DNA from: Caulobacter sp.
Lineage (GTDB): Bacteria > Pseudomonadota > Alphaproteobacteria > Caulobacterales > Caulobacteraceae
Reading direction: 5' to 3'
Assembly: GCA_021741355.1 (NCBI GenBank)
Contig: JAIOXZ010000001.1
Location: 1 to 64,000, forward strand
DNA: 64,000 nt
Shown here piece after piece: positions 16,795 to 25,391 of the stretch. The notes under the pieces were generated by a model. The model did no database searches, had not been told where the DNA came from, and saw only the letters and a list, made by a program, of their open reading frames with translations. A program made the translations under genes and the position numbers. Numbering within the stretch: position 1 is the stretch's first letter; each line of letters starts with the position of its first letter.

Positions 16795-17468
16795 GCGAGC
16801 TCGCTCCGTATCGTTCGAATGAGATCCACGGTCTTGCGCACGCGGGCTTCGATGCCCGCCCAGTCGCCTGCTTTCAGCAGGTCGTTGGAAATCAGCTTGC
16901 TGCCCATGCCGGCGGCGACGATGCCCGCGCCGAACCACTCCCGCAGGGAGGCCTCGTCGGGATCGACCCCGCCGGTGGGCATGATCTTGGTCCAGGGCAT
17001 CGGCCCCAGCACGTTCTTGACGAAGGTCGGCCCGCCGACGCTCTCGCCGGGGAAGACCTTGACGATCTCGCTGCCCAGCTCCTGGGCGTAGCTGATCTCC
17101 GTCGCGCTGCCGCAGCCGGGCGAATAGGGGATCATCCGGCGGTTGCAGACGCGGGCCACCTCGGCATTGAGGATCGGCCCGACGACGAATCTCGCCCCGT
17201 TGGCGATGTAGAGGCCGGCGGTGGGCGCATCGACGATGCTGCCGACGCCCATGATCACGCTCGGGTCCGCCTTGGCGAAATGGCGCGTCACTTCGAGAAA
17301 GGTGTGCGCCGCGAACTCACCGCGGTTGGTGAACTCGATGCAGCGGGCCCCGCCGTTGGCGCAGGCCTGGATGACGTTGACGCAGGTCTCGACATCCGGG
17401 TGATAGAAGACGGGGATGACCCCCTGATCGATCATGGCGGCCAGAACGGCCATGCGGTCCTTGGTCAT
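16791..17468 (-). CDS. kdgA: KDPG / KHG aldolase
   Basis: This is a class I aldolase of the KDPG family. IPVFYHPDVETCVNVIQACANGGARCIEFTNRGE contains the conserved Glu, PGCGSATEISYAQELG the phosphate/substrate loop and GSEIVKVFPGE the Schiff-base Lys, followed by MPTGGVDPDEASLREWFGAG. The sequence around the Glu differs from the E. coli Eda type (IEFTNRG versus IEVTLRT) and represents the divergent subfamily. It cleaves KDPG to pyruvate and glyceraldehyde 3-phosphate, the last step of pectin breakdown here. It lies about 105 bp downstream of the receptor gene, with an intrinsic terminator in between, and is coupled to kdgK. Confidence 0.88.
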   Translation of the reverse strand: MTKDRMAVLAAMIDQGVIPVFYHPDVETCVNVIQACANGGARCIEFTNRGEFAAHTFLEVTRHFAKADPSVIMGVGSIVDAPTAGLYIANGARFVVGPILNAEVARVCNRRMIPYSPGCGSATEISYAQELGSEIVKVFPGESVGGPTFVKNVLGPMPWTKIMPTGGVDPDEASLREWFGAGIVAAGMGSKLISNDLLKAGDWAGIEARVRKTVDLIRTIRSELA

Positions 17469-17514
17469 TTGGGTCTCTCACTTCCTTGCGCCTGATCCAG
17501 CCTTACGCCGGATG

Positions 17515-17553
17515 GAGGAAAAAAGAAGGGCGCCGGGGATGTGCCCGGCGCCC
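17515..17553 (-). terminator. Intrinsic terminator downstream of the TonB-dependent receptor
   Basis: A perfect 10-bp GC stem, GGGCGCCGGG (17528-17537) with CCCGGCGCCC (17544-17553) around a 6-nt loop, is followed on the minus strand by a T-rich tract (TTCTTTTTT, 17527-17519). It lies 22 bp past the receptor stop. Readthrough would extend the transcript into kdgA-kdgK. Confidence 0.85.
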
Positions 17554-17574
17554 AGTCTGCGCAAGGAGGTTGAA

Positions 17575-20412
17575 CTAGAAGGTGTAGCGGGCGCCGAAAT
17601 AGAACTGGCGGCCCGTGCGGTGGTAGACCGACGATCGATCAGCGGTCGAGGAGATGTACTGGTCGTTGTACTCGTCGGTCAGGTTCAGCGCCTCGAACGT
17701 AAGGCTCAGGCCGTCGTTGACCTTGTAGCTGGCGGAACCGTCGACATTGAAGGTCTCACGCTTGCCTTCGACATCGTTGGTGTTGGTGGCGCCGGCGACG
17801 GTGCTGCTGTTCCGCCCGGGGACGGTCTGCAGGTAGTCGTCGCGGTAGGAGGCCGCGATGCGGGCGCTGAAACGGTCGTCCTCGTAGTACAGCGTCGCGT
17901 TGTAGGCCCGCGGTGAGAGGTTCACGAGGTCGTCCGTAACGGTCAGGCCCGACGTCGCCGAGGTGGCGTACTCAATCTCGGACTGGACGTAGGTGTAGTT
18001 CAGCACCGCGCCGAACTTGTCGAACGGCGCCGGCAGGAACGTGAACGGCTGCTGGTAGCTGATCTCGAAGCCCTTCAGTGGCCCGCCGTCGGTATTGATC
18101 GGCGACGTGATGGCATAGACCGTATTGGCGTCCTGGCCCGGCGGCAGCAGCGACAGCGGCAGTCCGGTCGTGCCGAAGGCGCGCGTTTCCCGGACCGTCT
18201 GAATGTAGCTGTCGATGTCCTTGTAGAAGACCGAGAAGGACAGCAGGGAGTCCTGGGCGAAGTACCACTCCAGCGCCAGGTCGTAGGTCTTCGCCTGGAA
18301 CGGGTCGAGCAGTGGGTTGCCCGAGGTGATGGTCATCGCAGCCGTATTGACCGTGCCGCCCGGAGACAGGTTGGGCAGCTGCGGCCTGGCCATCACCTTG
18401 GCGGCGCCGAGCCGCACCTTGAAGGCGTCCGTCGCGTCGATGGACAGATTCAGCGACGGCAGCACATCGCTGTATTCATTGGTCGCGGTGACCTTGGTGC
18501 CGCCGCCGGTGGCCAGGTACCCGGTCGCTTCAATCTCGGTCTTCACATAGCGCAGACCAAGGTCGCCGCGGACCGGCATGCCGCCCCACTCCGTCCGGAA
18601 CTGGGCCTGAACATAGGCGCTGGTGGCGATCTCTTCGGCCGACCGGTTGTTGCCGCGGGCGCTGCCGTTCGTTTCACCAAACAGGGTGAAATCGCCGCCC
18701 GTCACGCCCGTATTGCAGTTGCAGTAGATGTCGAAGGTGCGCGCGATCAGATTCAGGTTCGGGATCAGCCAGGAGCGGTTCAGCCCGCCGCTGCTGAAGC
18801 CCCGCAGGAGCAGCGAGAAGTCGGCCACCGACGTCCCGGCCGGCAGCGCCGGCACGGAGGTTTCCGTGGTGCGGCGCTTTTCGAACGAGTCAAAGGTGAA
18901 CTCGGACCAGTTCACACCGCTCTTCAGGGTCCAGGTGTCGTTGGCGTCGAACGTCACGTCGAAGCGTGCGGTCGTGTAGATGTTGTCCACGCCCTGGGGG
19001 CGAATGCGGATTTCGGATCCCGTCGCGCCGGCCGGCGGCGAGTTGATCCACTGCCACATGGCGGGGTCAGTCACGTCAAACCCGTAGTCGATGGCGGGCT
19101 GGCGGTCATTTCCCCGGAAGTCCCAGGAGTAACCGTCAGTGTCCAGTCGATCGAGCGTGACGGTCGTCTGCCGCGGGTTCCCGAAGATCGACTCGGCGCG
19201 GCCGGCGACGAGGCCGACGCTCCATTGGTCATTGAAGCGGTGCTGGATGTCGAAGGTGTACTGGGTGAATTCGGTTCTCAGGTCGTCGAACCGGGATTCG
19301 GACCGCACATCGACGTCGTCGAACAGGCCGTAGACGATGTCCCCGTCGGCGGCGACTTCGGCGGCCAGCACATCAATCGCGCCCTTGCCCTGGGCGCCGG
19401 AGCGGCTGAACGACAGCGATTCCAGGAAATCCTCCTGACGGGTCGACTGAAGGTCCGCGTACAGGACGTCCAGGGACAGGGTCGTGTCGTCCGACGGGCG
19501 GAACTGAACACTCAGGGTCGCGCCGAGACGGTCCTGCTCGTGCGTCAGCCGGCCGTAGCGGGGCAGTCGGGGGTGGTAGAGCGAGCTACGCTGCGGCGCG
19601 GTGCACAGGTCCGTGGTTCCCGCAGCGCAGGACTGGAACGGGCTGCTACTGGCCGCGTCGCCCCAGCGAACCGAGCTGAAGCCTTCTTCGAGCAGGTTGC
19701 GCTTGCTGTAGGCGAGTGAAAACAGCACGCCCCACGTGCCGTCCTCGGTCTGGTTGCTGTACATCAGCGCGCCACGCGGGTCCCATTCGTCCGCGAGGTC
19801 GTTGTAGCCGTATTGACCGGCGAACGTCAGGACCCGGCCCTTGAAGTCGAACGGGCGAGAGGTGCGCAGATCCACCGTCGCCCCGAGAGAGCCCTCCTCG
19901 ACCTCGGCTGCCTGCGTCTTGCGCACGGTGATGCTGTTGAACAGCTCGGACGCGAAGATGTTGAAGTCGAACTGGCGACCGCGATTGGCGCCGCCGGAGC
20001 TGTCCGTGCCGCCGGTCGTCGCCAGGGCCTGAATGCCGTTGATGCGGATGCGGGTGAAGTCGGATCCCAGGCCGCGGACGGTGATCGAGCGACCCTCGCC
20101 GGCGTCACGGTCGATCGACACGCCGGGGATACGCTGGATGGCCTCGGCGAGATTGAGGTCCGGGAAGTCGGCGATGTCTTCCGCCTTGATGACGTCGACG
20201 ACGCCGGTTTCCTGGCGCTTGGTCGCCAGGGCGCTGGCCAGACTGCCGCGGAACCCGGTGATGACCAGGGCATCAACCTCGGTGTCAGCTGCGGTCGTCG
20301 TGGGCGCGTCCTGCGCCTGGGCAATGCCGGCGGTCGCCAGGCTGAAAGCGATTACGGCCAGAGAGGCGCCGAAACGCAGGCCCCCTTGACGCGAACGGTT
20401 AGCATTCGACAC
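17575..20412 (-). CDS. TonB-dependent outer-membrane receptor (Xanthomonas/Caulobacter type)
   Basis: The GTG at 20412 is preferred because GGGAGGGAG precedes it closely; it gives a 945-residue protein with signal peptide LRFGASLAVIAFSLATAGIAQAQ. The TonB-box region is VDALVITGFRGSL. The plug domain shows DLNLAEAIQRIPGVSIDRDAGEGRSITVRGLGSDFTRIRINGIQ, the hallmark of the TonB-Xanth-Caul subfamily used for carbohydrate uptake. The barrel ends in the outer-membrane signature GARYTF with a terminal Phe. It probably imports oligogalacturonides released by the pectate lyases. Two copies of the operator palindrome (20516-20529, 20549-20562) lie between it and the divergent pectate lyase 2. An intrinsic terminator follows the gene. 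Confidence 0.92.
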   Translation of the reverse strand: MSNANRSRQGGLRFGASLAVIAFSLATAGIAQAQDAPTTTAADTEVDALVITGFRGSLASALATKRQETGVVDVIKAEDIADFPDLNLAEAIQRIPGVSIDRDAGEGRSITVRGLGSDFTRIRINGIQALATTGGTDSSGGANRGRQFDFNIFASELFNSITVRKTQAAEVEEGSLGATVDLRTSRPFDFKGRVLTFAGQYGYNDLADEWDPRGALMYSNQTEDGTWGVLFSLAYSKRNLLEEGFSSVRWGDAASSSPFQSCAAGTTDLCTAPQRSSLYHPRLPRYGRLTHEQDRLGATLSVQFRPSDDTTLSLDVLYADLQSTRQEDFLESLSFSRSGAQGKGAIDVLAAEVAADGDIVYGLFDDVDVRSESRFDDLRTEFTQYTFDIQHRFNDQWSVGLVAGRAESIFGNPRQTTVTLDRLDTDGYSWDFRGNDRQPAIDYGFDVTDPAMWQWINSPPAGATGSEIRIRPQGVDNIYTTARFDVTFDANDTWTLKSGVNWSEFTFDSFEKRRTTETSVPALPAGTSVADFSLLLRGFSSGGLNRSWLIPNLNLIARTFDIYCNCNTGVTGGDFTLFGETNGSARGNNRSAEEIATSAYVQAQFRTEWGGMPVRGDLGLRYVKTEIEATGYLATGGGTKVTATNEYSDVLPSLNLSIDATDAFKVRLGAAKVMARPQLPNLSPGGTVNTAAMTITSGNPLLDPFQAKTYDLALEWYFAQDSLLSFSVFYKDIDSYIQTVRETRAFGTTGLPLSLLPPGQDANTVYAITSPINTDGGPLKGFEISYQQPFTFLPAPFDKFGAVLNYTYVQSEIEYATSATSGLTVTDDLVNLSPRAYNATLYYEDDRFSARIAASYRDDYLQTVPGRNSSTVAGATNTNDVEGKRETFNVDGSASYKVNDGLSLTFEALNLTDEYNDQYISSTADRSSVYHRTGRQFYFGARYTF

Positions 20413-20515
20413 GTCCAACTCCCTCCCCTTCGGCGCGTTTGCCCGACGATCTGTGCCGCCGGTATTTGTCATCCGTCCCCCTGACCGTCGACCGCGCTCG
20501 GTGCCGCTGGTCAGG

Positions 20516-20529
20516 TGACACCGGTGTCA
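20516..20529. promoter_or_regulatory. Putative LacI-regulator operator, site B (perfect palindrome)
   Basis: TGACACCGGTGTCA is a perfect 14-bp palindrome and serves as the reference sequence for the set. It lies 104 bp upstream of the receptor GTG and 151 bp upstream of pectate lyase 2. Confidence 0.75.
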
Positions 20530-20548
20530 TTTCTCGATCTATTCCGTT

Positions 20549-20562
20549 TGACACCGGTATCA
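20549..20562. promoter_or_regulatory. Putative LacI-regulator operator, site C
   Basis: TGACACCGGTATCA differs from the perfect palindrome at one base. Its centre lies 33 bp from that of site B, about three helical turns, so two repressor dimers could bind the same face of the DNA and act together on the two divergent promoters. Confidence 0.7.
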
Positions 20563-20679
20563 TCGACATGGATAGCGTAAGACCGAGGCCGATGACAAGC
20601 CATTCAAGCCACACCATGGTCACTTTCTCGCCGGGCGCGAATTCCACCCACCGAAGCGTCCCGCCTCTCGGAGTTTTCC

Positions 20680-22020
20680 TTGATCCACAAGCCTCTGACA
20701 GTTCTGGCCTTCTCTGTAGCGGCCCTCACCGGAGCGCGAGCGGCGCCGGCATCGATCCCGCCGACCGCCTTTCCGGGCGCTGAAGGCTTCGGCAGGTTTG
20801 CCGCGGGCGGTCGTGGCGGAGCGGTGCTGCGCGTCACCACGCTTGCCGATTCGGGACCCGGCAGTCTCCGCGCCGCGGTTGAGGTCGGGGGCCCGCGCAC
20901 GGTGATCTTCGATGTCGGCGGAACGATCGTCCTCGAAAGCCCGCTGAAGGTCGGCCAGGCGAAGATCACCCTGGCCGGGCAGACGGCGCCGGGCGACGGC
21001 ATCACCTTGCGCGGCCAGCCGCTGATCATCGCCGCCGACGATGTCGTCGTCCGCTACCTGAGGATCCGTCTGGGCGACGAGACCAGGGTCCAGGACGACG
21101 CCCTGTCGATCACGCGCGGCCGGAGGATCATTATCGACCATGTCTCGACCAGCTGGTCTGTCGACGAAACCCTGTCGGCCGGCAGCCGTTACAGCCCGCC
21201 GGAGGACGGCATCTACGACCTCACGGTTCAGTGGTCGCTGATCGCCGAGTCCCTGAACGGCTCGGTCCATCTCAAGGGCGAGCACGGCTACGGCAGTCTG
21301 ATCCGCGGCGGCTACGGCGCCCGCTTCTCATGGCATCACAACCTGTGGGCCGATCATCAGGCCCGGATGCCGCGCCCGGGCAACTACACCAGCGCGGCGG
21401 TCGATCCGCAGGGGCCGCTGTTCGAGTTCCGCAACAACGTCTTCTACAACTGGGGCGGCGGCCGGGCGGGCTACAACGCCGACACGGACTCGCAGGCCGG
21501 CTACGACTTCATCGCCAACTGGTACCAGCCCGGACCGGACAGCGAGGGCGCTCTCGCCTTCTGCGAACAGAACCCGCTGGCCCGCGCCTGGTTCGCGGGC
21601 AACGCCATGAACGGGTCTGTACCGACCGATCCCTGGAGCCTGGTGGGTTGCAGGCCGGGCGCCGGGTATCGGTCCCCTGCTCCACTGGCGGACTCCGGGA
21701 TCGCCACCGACACAGCGGCCAGGGCCTATGAGCGGGTGCTGGCGACGTCCGGGGCTTCGAGGGTTCGCGATGCCGTGGACCTGCGCATCATCGCCGGCGT
21801 GCGGGACCGGACGGGCCGCCTGATCAACAGCCAGGCCGACGTCGGCGGCTGGCCCGTCCTGAAGAGCGGTCCGGCCTGGATCGATACCGACGGCGACGGC
21901 ATGCCGGATAGCTGGGAGCGAGCGCAGGGGCTTGATCCCAGCGACGGATCGGACGGGGCGAAAGATCGCAATGGTGACGGCTGGACCAACCTCGAGGATT
22001 GGCTGAACTCGCTCGCCTGA
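20680..22020 (+). CDS. Secreted pectate lyase with calcium-binding C-terminal motifs
   Basis: A TTG at 20680 preceded by CGGAG is the likely start, giving signal peptide LIHKPLTVLAFSVAALTGARA. The beta-helix domain shows FPGAEGFGRFAAGGRGGAVLRVTTL, GGPRTVIFDVGGTIVL, LAGQTAPGDGIT, VVRYLRIRLGD, IIIDHVSTSWSVDETLS and LWADHQARMPRPG, closely paralleling pectate lyase 1 of the locus. The C-terminal ~45 residues contain two EF-hand-like loops, DTDGDGMPDSW and DRNGDGWTNLEDW, similar to thrombospondin-type-3/dockerin calcium repeats. It is divergent from the receptor gene and shares operators B and C, so enzyme and importer should be induced together. Confidence 0.87.
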   Translation: MIHKPLTVLAFSVAALTGARAAPASIPPTAFPGAEGFGRFAAGGRGGAVLRVTTLADSGPGSLRAAVEVGGPRTVIFDVGGTIVLESPLKVGQAKITLAGQTAPGDGITLRGQPLIIAADDVVVRYLRIRLGDETRVQDDALSITRGRRIIIDHVSTSWSVDETLSAGSRYSPPEDGIYDLTVQWSLIAESLNGSVHLKGEHGYGSLIRGGYGARFSWHHNLWADHQARMPRPGNYTSAAVDPQGPLFEFRNNVFYNWGGGRAGYNADTDSQAGYDFIANWYQPGPDSEGALAFCEQNPLARAWFAGNAMNGSVPTDPWSLVGCRPGAGYRSPAPLADSGIATDTAARAYERVLATSGASRVRDAVDLRIIAGVRDRTGRLINSQADVGGWPVLKSGPAWIDTDGDGMPDSWERAQGLDPSDGSDGAKDRNGDGWTNLEDWLNSLA

Positions 22021-22022
22021 TC

Positions 22023-22152
22023 CTCTCCCGGAGGGAGAGGTGGCCCGGCGGAGCCGGGTCGGAGAGGGAGTCGCCGTCGGTGGACCACTGTCCACCACCG
22101 GCTCCTCCCTCTCAGTCACCCCTCCGGGGCGACAGCTCTCCCTCCGGGAGAG
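22023..22152. repeat. Nested inverted-repeat element (CTCTCCC...GGGAGAG type) between pectate lyase 2 and kduD
   Basis: The outer arms, 22023-22039 and 22136-22152, are perfect 17-bp inverted repeats, each nearly self-complementary. Inside are a small GGCCCGGCGGAGCCGGG hairpin and further complementary blocks. It fills the gap between two convergent genes. Its plan resembles the element at 31986-32128, suggesting one family of mobile intergenic repeats. Confidence 0.7.
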
Positions 22153-22162
22153 CGAAGTTTGA

Positions 22163-22918
22163 TCACCGCGCCAGCCACCCGCCATCCACCGGCAGGGTCA
22201 CGCCGTGGACGTAGTCGCTCGCTGACGACGCCAGGAATACCGCTGCGCCACCGATGTCACCCGGCTGGCCCCAGCGGCCGGCGGGAATGCGTTCGAGGAT
22301 CGACTTGTTGCGCGCCTGGTCCGCCCGCAGCGCTTCGGTGTTGCTGGTCTCGAAATACCCCGGCGCGATGGCGTTGACGTTGATCCCCTTCGCCGCCCAC
22401 TCATTGGCGAGGATTTTCGTCAGACCCGCCAGGCCGCTCTTCGACGCCGTGTAGCTGGGCACCCGGATGCCGCCCTGGAAGCTCAGCAGGCTGGCGATGT
22501 TGATCACCTTGCCGCCCCCGCTCGCCAGCATGACCTTCGCGACGGCCTGGGTCAGGAAGAACACGGTCTTGAGGTTGGTGTTCATCACCGCGTCCCAGTC
22601 GTCCTCGGAAAAGTTGATCGAGTCTGCCCGGCGGATAATCCCGGCGTTGTTGACCAGGATGTCGATCCCGCCCAGCGCCACCACGGCCTCCTCAACGACT
22701 CGCGCCACGGGCTCCGTCGAGCCGAAGTCCGCCTGGATCGAGACGAACCGGCGGCCCAGGGCTTCGATGGCCTTCTGCGTTTCCACTGGCGCGGACCGGC
22801 CGGCGGCGGCGATATCGGCCCCGGCGGCGGCCAGGGCCACGGCGATGCCCTGACCGATGCCGGTGTTGGCGCCGGTGACCAGGGCGACCTTGCCGGTCAG
22901 ATCGAAGGGACTGGTCAT
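22163..22918 (-). CDS. kduD: 2-dehydro-3-deoxy-D-gluconate 5-dehydrogenase (KduD)
   Basis: A 251-residue short-chain dehydrogenase matching KduD in length and sequence: FDLTGKVALVTGANTGIGQGIAVALAAAGADI, NNAGIIRRADSINFSEDDWDAVMNTNLKTVFFLTQ, SLLSFQGGIRVPSYTASKSGL with the catalytic Ser/Tyr/Lys, and VNAIAPGYFETSNTEALR. It reduces 2,5-diketo-3-deoxygluconate (DKII) to KDG with NAD(P)H. It is third in the probable operon uxaC-kduI-kduD; a REP-like hairpin (22942-22961) lies in the 60-nt gap after kduI. The next step, KdgK, is encoded elsewhere in the locus. Confidence 0.9.
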   Translation of the reverse strand: MTSPFDLTGKVALVTGANTGIGQGIAVALAAAGADIAAAGRSAPVETQKAIEALGRRFVSIQADFGSTEPVARVVEEAVVALGGIDILVNNAGIIRRADSINFSEDDWDAVMNTNLKTVFFLTQAVAKVMLASGGGKVINIASLLSFQGGIRVPSYTASKSGLAGLTKILANEWAAKGINVNAIAPGYFETSNTEALRADQARNKSILERIPAGRWGQPGDIGGAAVFLASSASDYVHGVTLPVDGGWLAR

Positions 22919-22941
22919 GAAGGCTTTCTCAATTGGTATGG

Positions 22942-22961
22942 ATCCCCGCCTTCGCGGGGAT
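22942..22961. repeat. Short REP-like hairpin between kduI and kduD
   Basis: ATCCCCGC (22942-22949), loop CTTC and GCGGGGAT (22954-22961) form a perfect 8-bp stem. Similar ATCCCCGCxTTCGCGGGGAT hairpins are scattered widely in high-GC proteobacterial genomes. Inside an operon it could stabilise the upstream uxaC-kduI message. Confidence 0.7.
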
Positions 22962-22978
22962 GAGCGGCGCGAGGCCGC

Positions 22979-23827
22979 TCACTTCAGCTGGCAGATGTCG
23001 AGGACGTTCATGTCGGTGTAGTCGAGGTTCTCACCGCCCATGGCCCAGATGAAGGCGTAGTTGGCGGTGCCCGAACCCATGTGGATCGACCAGGGCGGGC
23101 TGATCACGGCTTCCTCGTTGGCGACCACGATGTGGCGCGCCGCGTCCGGCTCGCCCATGAAGTGGAACACCCGCTCGTCCGGCTTCAGGCCGAAGTAGAA
23201 GTAGATCTCCGACCGGCGGTCATGCAGGTGCGGCGGCATGGTGTTCCACACGCTGCCGGTCTTCAGGATGGTCAGACCCAGCAGCAGCTGCGCCGACTGG
23301 CAGACGCCCGGAATGACGTACTGGTAGATGGTCCGCTCGTTCGACGTCTCCAGCGACCCGCGCTCCAGCGGCGTGGCGTCGGCGATGGAGATCGTCTGCA
23401 CCTTGCAGGCCACATGGGCCGGGGTCGAGGCGAGGTAGTAGCGGGCCGGATTGGCCGGATCGACGCTCTCGAACACGACGCTCCTGGCGCCCATCGGCAC
23501 ATAGAGGCCATCCTTGGGGCCGATGTCGTAGGCCACGCCGTCGACCGTCACCTTGCCGGCGCCGTCGGCGACGTTGATCAGGCCAAGCTCGCGGCGTTCC
23601 AGGAACGGGTGGCCGGCGGCCGAGGCGGGCTCGGTCTGGTCGGGCAGGCTGACCGGCGCATCGACCGGGGCTGCCCCGCCGATGACGAACCGCTCGTTGT
23701 GCGAATAGTTGAGCATCACCTCGCCGGGCACGAACAGGTCGGTGACCAGGTAGCGGTCGCGGAGCTGATCGTTGTCCACCAGCTCCATCATGTCGGGATG
23801 GGTGGCGTGATAGGTCTTGTTGAACAT
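22979..23827 (-). CDS. kduI: 5-dehydro-4-deoxy-D-glucuronate isomerase (DKI isomerase)
   Basis: The protein has the usual KduI length (282 residues) and sequence: [48 protein letters not shown] at the N-terminus, [18 protein letters not shown] and [16 protein letters not shown], where two His and the Glu belong to the zinc-binding cupin site. It isomerises 5-keto-4-deoxyuronate (DKI), which forms from unsaturated galacturonate released by pectate lyases, to DKII, the substrate of KduD. It follows uxaC after 18 nt and precedes kduD on the same strand. Confidence 0.92.
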   Translation of the reverse strand: MFNKTYHATHPDMMELVDNDQLRDRYLVTDLFVPGEVMLNYSHNERFVIGGAAPVDAPVSLPDQTEPASAAGHPFLERRELGLINVADGAGKVTVDGVAYDIGPKDGLYVPMGARSVVFESVDPANPARYYLASTPAHVACKVQTISIADATPLERGSLETSNERTIYQYVIPGVCQSAQLLLGLTILKTGSVWNTMPPHLHDRRSEIYFYFGLKPDERVFHFMGEPDAARHIVVANEEAVISPPWSIHMGSGTANYAFIWAMGGENLDYTDMNVLDICQLK

Positions 23828-23845
23828 GTCGGAGCTCCGGGTCGG

Positions 23846-25258
23846 CTAGAGTTTGTACGCCCGTTTGGGCAGGGTGTAGGCAAGGTCGACGGCGACGTCG
23901 CGGGCCTCGTCGAGGTCCAGGCGATGCTCGGTCACCAGCCGGGCGAGGAAGGAACAGTCCACCCGCCGGGCCACGTCGTGACGCGCCGGGATGGAGAGGA
24001 AGGCCCGGGTGTCATCGTTGAAGCCGACGGTGTTGTAGAAGCCGGCGGTCTCGGTGGTCTGCTCGCGGAACCGGCGCATGCCCTCGGGGCTGTCGTGGAA
24101 CCACCAGGCCGGGCCCAGCTTGAGGCAGGGATAGTGACCCGCCAGCGGGGCCAGTTCGCGGCTGTAGGCCGTCTCGTCCAGCGTGAACACGATCAACGAC
24201 AGACGCGGGTCGTTGCCGAACGCGTCGAGCAGCGGCTTCAACGCCCGGACATAGTCGGTCGCAGTCGGGATATCGGCGCCCTTGTCGCGACCATAGCCGT
24301 CGAACAGCATGCGGTTGTGGTTGCGGAAGCTGCCGGGGTGGATCTGCATCACCAGCCCGTCGTCGAGGCTCATGCGGGCCATCTCGGTCAGCATTTGGGC
24401 GCGGAACAGCTCCGCCTCGGTGGCCGAAACACCGCCGGCGATGACCCGCTTGAACAACGCTTCAGCGTCGGCCGGCGACAGATCGGCGGTCGCGGCCGTC
24501 GGGTGGCCGTGGTCGGTCGAGGTCGCGCCCATCTCCGCAAAGGCGGCGCGGCGGACGCGGTGCGCTTCGAGATACCCCTGCCAGCTGTCAACATCCTGGC
24601 CCGTCAGGTTCGCAAACGCCTCCAGCGCGGGGCGGAACTGCTCGTGCTCGGCGTCGATCACCGGGTCGGGGCGGTAGGCGGTGACCACCCTGCCCCTCCA
24701 GCCGCTGTCGCGGATGGCGCGGTGATGGACCAGGTCCTCCTGTGGCCCTTCGGTGGTGGCCAGCAGCTCGATTTTGAACCGCTCGAACAGCGCGCGGGGG
24801 CGGAAGGCCTCCGTGGCCAGAGCCGCGCCGATGGCGTCGAAATAGTGGTCCGCAATCTCGGCCGACAGACGCCGTGTGAAGCCGAACACCTCGGCGAACA
24901 CGTGGTCGAGCCACATCGACGACGGCGTGCCGCGGAACAGGTGCTGGTTCGCCGCGAACAGTCGCCAGGCCTCGCGCGGGTCGGCGCCGGTCGGCTGCCC
25001 ATGCGCCGGCAGGCCCAGCGCCTCGAGCGAGACGCCCTGGCTGTAGAGCATCCGGTAGAGGTAGTGGTCCGGCTGGAGCAGCAGTTCAGCCGCGTTCCCG
25101 AACGCGTCGTTCGTCGCGAACCACGCCGGATCGGTATGTCCGTGCGGGCTGATGATCGGCAGCCCCTTCACCTCGCCATACAGTTCACGCGCCACCCCCC
25201 GCGCCGATGGCTCGGCGGGAAACAGGCGATCCTCGTGCAGGATGAGTGGGATGGACAT
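23846..25258 (-). CDS. uxaC: Uronate isomerase (glucuronate/galacturonate isomerase)
   Basis: A 470-residue amidohydrolase-fold enzyme beginning MSIPLILHEDRLFPAEPSARGVARELY. The N-terminal metal motif is SPHGHTDPAWF (HxH) and later marks include HPGSFRNHN, VFTLDETAYSRELAPLAGHYPCLKLGPAWWFHDSPEGM and GFNDDTRAFLSIPARHDVARRVD. It converts D-galacturonate to D-tagaturonate (or D-glucuronate to D-fructuronate). The ATG at 25258 is preceded at 8-21 nt by operator-like site D, and a long imperfect inverted repeat lies between it and the upstream lacI-type gene. It leads the uxaC-kduI-kduD operon. Confidence 0.92.
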   Translation of the reverse strand: MSIPLILHEDRLFPAEPSARGVARELYGEVKGLPIISPHGHTDPAWFATNDAFGNAAELLLQPDHYLYRMLYSQGVSLEALGLPAHGQPTGADPREAWRLFAANQHLFRGTPSSMWLDHVFAEVFGFTRRLSAEIADHYFDAIGAALATEAFRPRALFERFKIELLATTEGPQEDLVHHRAIRDSGWRGRVVTAYRPDPVIDAEHEQFRPALEAFANLTGQDVDSWQGYLEAHRVRRAAFAEMGATSTDHGHPTAATADLSPADAEALFKRVIAGGVSATEAELFRAQMLTEMARMSLDDGLVMQIHPGSFRNHNRMLFDGYGRDKGADIPTATDYVRALKPLLDAFGNDPRLSLIVFTLDETAYSRELAPLAGHYPCLKLGPAWWFHDSPEGMRRFREQTTETAGFYNTVGFNDDTRAFLSIPARHDVARRVDCSFLARLVTEHRLDLDEARDVAVDLAYTLPKRAYKL

Positions 25259-25266
25259 GCGAGCTA

Positions 25267-25280
25267 GGTAACCGGTGTCA
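25267..25280. promoter_or_regulatory. Putative LacI-regulator operator, site D
   Basis: GGTAACCGGTGTCA keeps the complete right half (ACCGGTGTCA) of the palindrome but only part of the left half, 11 of 14 positions. It lies 8 bp upstream of the uxaC ATG. Confidence 0.5.
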
Positions 25281-25303
25281 TTTATTGGGGCAAGGGAGAA
25301 CGC

Positions 25304-25386
25304 GGAGACATTCACTTCAGTGCCTGTCCCCTTCCTGCCAGAAAGGCGACGGCTGTCCGGGGACACGTACTGAAGTACATGTCCCC
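25304..25386. repeat. Imperfect inverted repeat between the lacI-type gene and uxaC
   Basis: The arms 25304-25331 and 25359-25386 are complementary at 23 of 28 positions. The arm at 25359-25386 is itself almost a palindrome (GGGGACAxGTACT...AGTACxTGTCCCC). The element occupies most of the 133-bp gap and could fold as a stem-loop in the lacI-uxaC transcript or act as a dispersed repeat. Confidence 0.65.
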
Positions 25387-25391
25387 TCCGC

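Noticed and set aside
23081..25267. 728-codon open frame antisense to kduI/uxaC
   Set aside because: It is a GC-driven shadow: low-complexity Arg/Gly/His/Val-rich translation with no domain, entirely opposite strongly conserved kduI and uxaC.
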